This document shows positions 14,003 to 18,022 of a stretch of 18,022 nucleotides of DNA, in pieces. The DNA comes from DAOUFU01 sp034429275 (GTDB lineage Bacteria; Chloroflexota; Anaerolineae; Aggregatilineales; Aggregatilineaceae), in NCBI GenBank assembly GCA_034429275.1, contig DAOUFU010000165.1, positions 1-18,022 on the forward strand. Direction: 5' to 3'. The translations under genes and the position numbers were made by a program. Each line of letters begins with the position of its first letter. The stretch's first letter is position 1. The notes beneath the pieces are model-generated. The model saw nothing but the letters and a program-made list of their open reading frames with translations, did no database searches and was not told the origin of the DNA.

Positions 14003-14015
14003 AGGAGTTAGTGCC

Positions 14016-14210
14016 GTGCCTATCGAATTCTATGATGTCAAAATTCGTCAGAAGGTGAAGATCGCCGACAAGGACGTCAAGAAGACGACCTTCACCACCA
14101 AGAACGGGCAGGTGCGCTATGGCCTGCGTGCCAAGACCGCCGATGGCCGTAACCTGACCAAGTTCGTCAGCAAGGCCGACTGGGAAAAGCTGAAGGTTCC
14201 CGAAGTCTAA
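14016..14210 (+). CDS. Small basic protein of unknown function (64 aa, GTG start)
   Basis: The start is GTG 14016: GAAGGAG at 14001-14007 lies eight bases upstream, and the protein then reads (M)PIEFYDVKIRQKVKIADK and onward. An in-frame ATG at 13932 would add 28 residues encoded by the structured leader and has no Shine-Dalgarno. The product is 64 residues, rich in Lys/Arg (about 17 against about 10 acidic), without membrane or signal segment. It looks like a compact beta-rich fold (KIRQKVKI, TTFTTKNGQVRYGLRAKT, GRNLTKFVSKADWEKL). I do not recognise a domain; a nucleic-acid-binding role is only suggested by charge. It is flanked by a candidate structured leader and a strong terminator, so it forms its own transcription unit. 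The clean translation signals make it a real gene. Confidence 0.8.
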   Translation: MPIEFYDVKIRQKVKIADKDVKKTTFTTKNGQVRYGLRAKTADGRNLTKFVSKADWEKLKVPEV

Positions 14211-14232
14211 GATTGTGCCGTTCAAGGCAGCC

Positions 14233-14264
14233 AAAAACCCGCACTTACCCCAGTGCGGGTTTTT
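14233..14264 (+). terminator. Strong intrinsic terminator after the 64-residue protein
   Basis: AAAAACCCGCACT (14233-14245) pairs perfectly with AGTGCGGGTTTTT (14252-14264) around a six-base loop TACCCC: 13 bp, of which five are A-T pairs that give a T run on either strand. It begins 22 bases after the stop codon. The symmetry lets it work in both directions, though both neighbours are on the plus strand. Confidence 0.95.
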
Positions 14265-14314
14265 GTTTCCGCCGCGCCGCACCCGCGCAGGTTCCGTGTT
14301 TGCCCATGACGCGC

Positions 14315-14320
14315 TATAAT
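14315..14320 (+). promoter_or_regulatory. -10 box of the PfkB kinase gene
   Basis: A consensus TATAAT at 14315-14320; the correctly spaced -35 (TTCCGT, 14292-14297, 17 bases) is weak. Transcription would begin near 14327, about 55 bases before ATG 14382. It lies just after the terminator at 14233-14264, so the kinase is a separate unit. Confidence 0.55.
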
Positions 14321-14381
14321 TGAACCACCGCCTGAAGCCTGACAAGAGATCAGCACGGCGCAAAAGGAGTTAATCATCAAC

Positions 14382-15365
14382 ATGGATGTCTTATGTATAG
14401 GCGAAGCCTTAATTGATTTTGTTTCTCGCGAACGCGGCCAGACGCTGATCACGGCGACCCAGTACACGGCGGCGACGGGTGGTGCGCCCGCAAACGTGGC
14501 GGCAGGGCTGGCCAAACTGGGCCGCAGCGCGACCTTGATCGCCACGGTGGGCAGCGACGCCTTTGGGCGCAAGATCGCCCACGACCTGCAAGCCCTGGGC
14601 GTGGACTGCCGCTTGCGGGTGGACCCAGATCACTTCACTACGCTGGCGTTTGTCATGCTCGGCGCAGGCGGGGACCGCGATTTTCAGTTCAGCTCCGGCG
14701 CGCACGATGCCCTGCTGCCCGAACAGGTCGATTCGGCGGATGTTCAGGCGGCGCGGGTGCTGCACTACGGCTCGATCAGCTTCCGCGCCGAGCCGGGCCG
14801 CTCGGCCACGCTCAAGGCGCTGGACCTGGCCAAAGCTCATGGCGTGCTGTGCTCGTGCGATCCCAACTGGCGGCCCTTCCTGTGGAAATCGGCAGAGGCC
14901 GGGCGCGCGGCCATGCTCGAAGCGGTGGCATATGCCGACATTCTGAAGATCAGCGACGCCGACCTGGAATTCGCCGTGCCCGGCATCGAAGACCGGTATG
15001 AAGAGGGGTTGGAAGCCATGGGCTTCCGGGGGCGGCTGGCCGCCGTCACATTGGGGCGCGAGGGTACCTGGTACAAGGCCGGGCAGCGCACCGGGCAGGT
15101 TCCTACCCCGGCGGTGAAGGTCGTCGAGACAACCGGCGCGGGCGATGGCTTCCTGGCGGCGCTGCTGGATGGCCTGCTGGCCGTCGATCTTGATGTGGAT
15201 GCGTTGAGCAGCGAGGCGCTGCGCAACCTGATGCTGCGGGCGTGTGCGGCGGGCGCGCTCACCGCCACCGGCTACGGCGCGATCCCGTCGCTGCCGGATT
15301 CGGCCAGCATCGACTCGCTGCTGCGGATGATGGCGATGGCGGGCGGCGGGTCTTCCTCCGCATGA
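14382..15365 (+). CDS. PfkB-family carbohydrate kinase, fructokinase-like
   Basis: This 327-residue ribokinase-fold enzyme phosphorylates a sugar with ATP in the cytoplasm. The first PfkB signature is seen in TGGAPANVAAGLAKLGR (32-48) after CIGEALIDF (5-13). DPNWRPFLW (160-168) is typical of fructokinases and close 2-keto-sugar kinases, and the second signature ETTGAGDGFLAALLDG (249-264) has the catalytic base Asp255 and the anion hole GAGD. Length and motif order are normal. ATG 14382 follows AAAGGAG with a rather long spacer of about 12 bases; no closer start exists. The substrate is most likely fructose or a related keto sugar such as 2-keto-3-deoxygluconate; sequence alone does not decide. 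It is a single gene with its own TATAAT, converging on the transporter gene across a large hairpin. Confidence 0.93.
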   Translation: MDVLCIGEALIDFVSRERGQTLITATQYTAATGGAPANVAAGLAKLGRSATLIATVGSDAFGRKIAHDLQALGVDCRLRVDPDHFTTLAFVMLGAGGDRDFQFSSGAHDALLPEQVDSADVQAARVLHYGSISFRAEPGRSATLKALDLAKAHGVLCSCDPNWRPFLWKSAEAGRAAMLEAVAYADILKISDADLEFAVPGIEDRYEEGLEAMGFRGRLAAVTLGREGTWYKAGQRTGQVPTPAVKVVETTGAGDGFLAALLDGLLAVDLDVDALSSEALRNLMLRACAAGALTATGYGAIPSLPDSASIDSLLRMMAMAGGGSSSA

Positions 15366-15390
15366 TTCTCACCTATCGAACGCACACACC

Positions 15391-15426
15391 GGGCCGCTCG
15401 CCAGAAGTCGTACTTCCGGGCGGCCC
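15391..15426. terminator. Large inverted repeat between two convergent genes
   Basis: GGGCCGC (15391-15397) pairs with GCGGCCC (15420-15426); inside, CCAGAAGT (15401-15408) pairs with ACTTCCGG (15412-15419) with one mismatch, around CGT. The hairpin fills the gap between the kinase stop (15363-15365) and the transporter stop (15426-15428). It has no T run on either side, so it is a bidirectional terminator-like structure of uncertain efficiency. Confidence 0.55.
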
Positions 15427-16901
15427 TATACGTTCGACACCGGCGCACCCTGGCGGCGCGCTTGCTTCAGGCGGCGATCATGGCGGAAGGCGTTGATCGC
15501 CAGCACCAGGCCCACCAGGATCACCACCGCCCCGATCAAAAACGTCGTCTGAATCCCCTCCACAACCGCCCAGGGCGGCCCATCGGAGGCGTCCTGCCCG
15601 GCGCTGAGCGTGGTCACGGTCAGCACCCGGCTGGCGAAGATGGCCCCCATCAGCGGGATACCGGTCGTCTGGCCAAAGGTCCGCGAGAGCGCCAGCAGGC
15701 CCGACACCACACCCAGCCTGTCGCGCGGGGCCAGCCCCATGATCGCGCTGTTGTTCGGCGACTGGAACAGCCCGGCCCCCAGGCCAAACGGCAGCAGCCG
15801 CACGATGTAGCCCAGCGTCGAGGTGTCTTCGCTCAGCGTGGACGCGCTCAGGCAGCCGATCATCACGATGACCAGGCCCAGCACGGCGATCCCCCGTGAC
15901 CCATAGCGATCCGAGAGTGACCCCGCGACCGGGGCCGTCAGGCCGAGCGCGAGGGGAACCACCGTCAGAAACAGGCCGACCTGCTGCGGCTCGAACCCCT
16001 TGACGCGCTCCAGGTAGAACGGCAGCACAAACATCCCGGCGAATACCACAAATACCAGGAAGCCGGTCAGCAGGCTGGTGCTGAACAGCGGATCGCGGAA
16101 CAGGCGCAGGTCGATCATCGGCTGGTTGATGCGCGCCTCGACCACCAGGAAGATCGCCAACCCGGCCAGCGCACCGATCAGCAGCCCGATGATGCGCAGG
16201 TCGAGCCAACCGGTATCCGGTCCAAACGTCAGGCCGAGCGCCAGCGCCAGCAGCGTCAGGAACAGGATCAGCGCGCCGGCAAAATCGAACCGCTGGCCGC
16301 CCGGAGGCCGAAGATCGGGCACGTAGCGCCGGACCAGAGTCAGCCCCACCACGCCCACCGGAAGGTTGACCAGAAAGATCGCGTGCCACCCGGCGAGTCC
16401 GATCAGCAGGCCGCCAAGAGTCGGCCCGACGCTGATACCCACCGAGACCACCGTGCCCAATATGCCCAACGCGCGCCCTCGCTCGCCGGGCGGAAAGGAT
16501 TCGGTGACGATGGCGAAGCCCAACGCCTGGATCATGACTGCGCCAATCGCTTGCAGCACGCGGAAGGCGATCAGCCAGCCAACGGAGGGCGACAGGCCGC
16601 ACAGCACCGATCCCACCGTGAAGATCGCCATGCCGCCCATATAGATGCGCTTTTTGCCGATCATGTCGCCGAGCCGGGCCACGCCCAGCATCAGCGAGGT
16701 GATCACCAGCAGGTAGGCAACCACCACCCACTGCACGGTCGAAAACCGCGTATCGAGCGACTCTTTCAGGGTGGGCAGGGCCACATTGACGATACTGCCA
16801 TCGATGGTGGACAGAAAGACGCCCATCGCCACGCAGAGCATGATGTACCATTTCTGGCTGTAATCCGGGGACGATGTCTGTGCTGGGGGGCGATGACTCA
16901 T
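15426..16901 (-). CDS. MFS efflux transporter, DHA2 (EmrB/QacA) family, 14 TM
   Basis: This 491-residue inner-membrane protein exports drugs or other small amphipathic compounds in exchange for protons. The DHA2 signs are clear: motif D1 in FLSTIDGSIVNVALPTL (29-45), motif A GVARLGDMIGKKR (73-85), motif C within GISVGPTLGGLL followed by WHAIFLVNLPVGV, and enough hydrophobic stretches for 14 membrane helices. The conserved acidic residue of TM1 (Asp34) is kept. ATG 16901 has GAGG about five to eight bases upstream on the minus strand; an in-frame ATG at 16937 would add 12 residues with no ribosome site. No membrane-fusion partner (EmrA) or regulator is adjacent, so it likely works alone. It diverges from the gene at 17011 with close or overlapping promoters. 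The substrate cannot be predicted. Confidence 0.93.
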   Translation of the reverse strand: MSHRPPAQTSSPDYSQKWYIMLCVAMGVFLSTIDGSIVNVALPTLKESLDTRFSTVQWVVVAYLLVITSLMLGVARLGDMIGKKRIYMGGMAIFTVGSVLCGLSPSVGWLIAFRVLQAIGAVMIQALGFAIVTESFPPGERGRALGILGTVVSVGISVGPTLGGLLIGLAGWHAIFLVNLPVGVVGLTLVRRYVPDLRPPGGQRFDFAGALILFLTLLALALGLTFGPDTGWLDLRIIGLLIGALAGLAIFLVVEARINQPMIDLRLFRDPLFSTSLLTGFLVFVVFAGMFVLPFYLERVKGFEPQQVGLFLTVVPLALGLTAPVAGSLSDRYGSRGIAVLGLVIVMIGCLSASTLSEDTSTLGYIVRLLPFGLGAGLFQSPNNSAIMGLAPRDRLGVVSGLLALSRTFGQTTGIPLMGAIFASRVLTVTTLSAGQDASDGPPWAVVEGIQTTFLIGAVVILVGLVLAINAFRHDRRLKQARRQGAPVSNV

Positions 16902-16944
16902 GAGGACCTCGTGGGAACGGCGATAGATTGTGTCCAACTGGCTC

Positions 16945-16973
16945 TGGTCAAGTATAGCGTGTCTTTATACAAT
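16945..16973 (+). promoter_or_regulatory. Promoter of the gene at 17011, back to back with a transporter promoter
   Basis: TGGTCA (16945-16950, 4 of 6) and TACAAT (16968-16973) are spaced by 17 bases; transcription would begin near 16980, about 31 bases before ATG 17011. On the minus strand TTGACC (16951-16946, 5 of 6) covers the same bases as this -35, with only weak -10 choices about 16-18 bases further. The two promoters would then share their -35 region. Confidence 0.5.
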
Positions 16974-17010
16974 GAGGGGATACAGGCGCATTCCAGGTGT
17001 AAGAAGGGCT

Positions 17011-17997
17011 ATGAAAATTCACTACACGCTAGACGACAGCGCGGCACGACTGCCGCTTGCCATCCGCAGCGCTGATGGGTTGTGGGACCGTGCCGCCGAC
17101 CTGCGCACCGCACCGGGCGTTCACCTGGTCGAACTGACCACACAGCACATGCTCAATACCGGCCTGTCATTGGTGGACGAGATTGAAAACTACTTCGCAA
17201 AGGGCGGCCCCAGCGAATCCGATCCTTACGCGCTGGCCACCTGTTATGAGAACCGGCAGGCGCTCGAAGACCTGCTGCGCGATCTGCGCGAGGTGCAGGG
17301 GAACCTGGTCGCATTGGGCGAGGTTGAGGCGCTGTTCCCGGCATCGGTCGAGCGCGATCTGCACTTCACGCTGGCACTGACGGTGGTCGGCTACCCGGCA
17401 TTCGGCTACGTGCGCACCTACAACGACTCCGAGGGCGAGGAATATCACGGCATGGTGGTGAACCTGGCCCAGGCGCGCCCGCATCTGGAACAACACCTCG
17501 ACCGGTTCTCGCTGGGTGCGCTGGTAGATGCCATCCGCTACAGTTTCTTCAACCACGAGGGCTTCCTGCTGGCCTACCAGGCATACACCGAAACCATTCG
17601 CCGCCGCCCGGAATGGCTGGCCGACCAGATCAAGGATATGTTGCTGAGCCGGGGAATTGCGTGGTATCTCGGCACGGCGTACATCGACGGTCCGGCAGGG
17701 GCGCGGTCGGGCGCCGCTCTCACCCCCGACGAGGTCACGTCCCTGATCACCGAGTGGGGCACGCTGCTGGGCACGACACGCAAGCGCAAAGCCACCGAGG
17801 AAGCCGTCACCGACTGGCTGCACGGCCCCGACGTGCCGCTCACTCGCGAGGCGCACATCGACCGGCTGGGTTGCCACATGGCCCATACCATCGCCCAAAT
17901 GCGCGGAATCGCCGGCCTGCGCGAAGTCATCGAGCGTGGTCCGGACCGCTTTATCACAATGTACAACATCCTCAGCGGACGCAGTATGCAGGTATAG
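17011..17997 (+). CDS. Unrecognised cytoplasmic protein, possibly a degenerate DUF5700-like peptidase fold
   Basis: This protein has 328 residues, mainly helical, without signal peptide or membrane segment. ATG 17011 follows AAGAAGGG closely; the frame extends to an ATG at 16930, but that lies upstream of the predicted transcription start. No family is certain. Its layout recalls putative zinc peptidases of the DUF5700/DUF2268 kind: a beta strand (YHGMVVNLAQA, 145-155), a helix where HExxH is expected (LVDAIRYSFFNHEGF, 171-185), a second helix LLSRGIAWYLG (211-221) like the usual L.EGiA.Y, and a C-terminal GCHMAHTIAQMRGIAGLREVI...FITMYN. In this reading the HExxH site is lost (DAIRY) and the second Glu is Arg, so it would not bind zinc; His182-Glu183 is the only HE pair nearby. 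The family link is from memory and moderate. Confidence 0.75.
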   Translation: MKIHYTLDDSAARLPLAIRSADGLWDRAADLRTAPGVHLVELTTQHMLNTGLSLVDEIENYFAKGGPSESDPYALATCYENRQALEDLLRDLREVQGNLVALGEVEALFPASVERDLHFTLALTVVGYPAFGYVRTYNDSEGEEYHGMVVNLAQARPHLEQHLDRFSLGALVDAIRYSFFNHEGFLLAYQAYTETIRRRPEWLADQIKDMLLSRGIAWYLGTAYIDGPAGARSGAALTPDEVTSLITEWGTLLGTTRKRKATEEAVTDWLHGPDVPLTREAHIDRLGCHMAHTIAQMRGIAGLREVIERGPDRFITMYNILSGRSMQV

Positions 17998-18000
17998 AAC

Positions 18001-18022
18001 ATGAAGCAAAGGGGCGGGTTTG
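18001..18022 (+). CDS. Possible start of a further gene, cut by the window edge
   Basis: An ATG lies three bases after the previous stop codon and opens MKQRGGF before the window ends. The distance would suit an operon, and AGGTATAG lies upstream, but seven codons cannot show that it is coding. Confidence 0.25.

Noticed and set aside
13932..14015. ATG 13932 as start of the small basic protein
   Set aside because: It has no Shine-Dalgarno and the added residues are encoded by the hairpin-rich leader; GTG 14016 has GAAGGAG at ideal spacing.
15478..16851. A 457-codon minus-strand frame overlapping the transporter in another frame
   Set aside because: It encodes an Arg/Gly/Ala-rich shadow; the true frame has the DHA2 motifs and membrane helices.

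Overview
The window is about 18 kb of high-GC, gene-dense bacterial chromosome with short intergenic gaps and genes on both strands. Several traits suggest Chloroflexota, probably an Anaerolineae-like lineage: a TPR-plus-transmembrane protein with a long Thr/Pro-rich tail, a GAF-containing orphan histidine kinase, a LacI/Gfo pair, and a secreted MXAN_6640-like metallopeptidase. This placement is an inference from protein style and not from a marker gene. I see no rRNA, tRNA, CRISPR array, insertion sequence, integrase or phage gene.

Layout. 1-1581 (+): the C-terminal part of an M23 peptidase, then an AXE1-family acetyl esterase ending in a strong intrinsic terminator. 1585-2013 (-): a SlyD-like FKBP prolyl isomerase. 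2252-4624 (+): a large hybrid-free sensor histidine kinase (TM, sensor, TM, HAMP, coiled coil, GAF, HisKA, HATPase) with altered H- and N-box residues and no response regulator beside it. 8176-4674 (-): a probable three-gene operon of an unknown protein with a 51-bp tandem repeat, a translationally coupled secreted metallopeptidase with a DUF4367-like C-terminus, and a DUF1295 membrane protein. 9306-8308 (-) and 9514-10551 (+): a divergent Gfo/Idh/MocA oxidoreductase and LacI-family regulator, with a LacI-type operator just downstream of a TATAAT box. 11586-10570 (-): a stand-alone MraY. 11884-12654 (+): exonuclease III. 12732-13562 (+): the TPR/TM/Thr-Pro-rich protein. 13563-14264: a non-coding stretch with a good promoter-to-hairpin arrangement, a 64-residue basic protein starting at GTG, and a 13-bp terminator. 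14382-15365 (+): a PfkB sugar kinase. 16901-15426 (-): a 14-TM DHA2-type efflux transporter. 17011-17997 (+): an unrecognised protein that may be an active-site-dead relative of DUF5700-type peptidases.

How they work together. Most genes are single transcription units with their own promoter. Carbohydrate handling recurs (acetyl esterase, sugar-type oxidoreductase under LacI-type control, fructokinase-like kinase), but the genes do not form one pathway operon. MraY and the M23 peptidase concern peptidoglycan; exonuclease III is housekeeping DNA repair.

The items most worth a second look are the structured RNA candidate upstream of the 64-residue protein (about 13841-14002), the histidine kinase that lacks both N-box asparagines, the possible dead peptidase at 17011-17997, and the coupled unknown protein/metallopeptidase pair.
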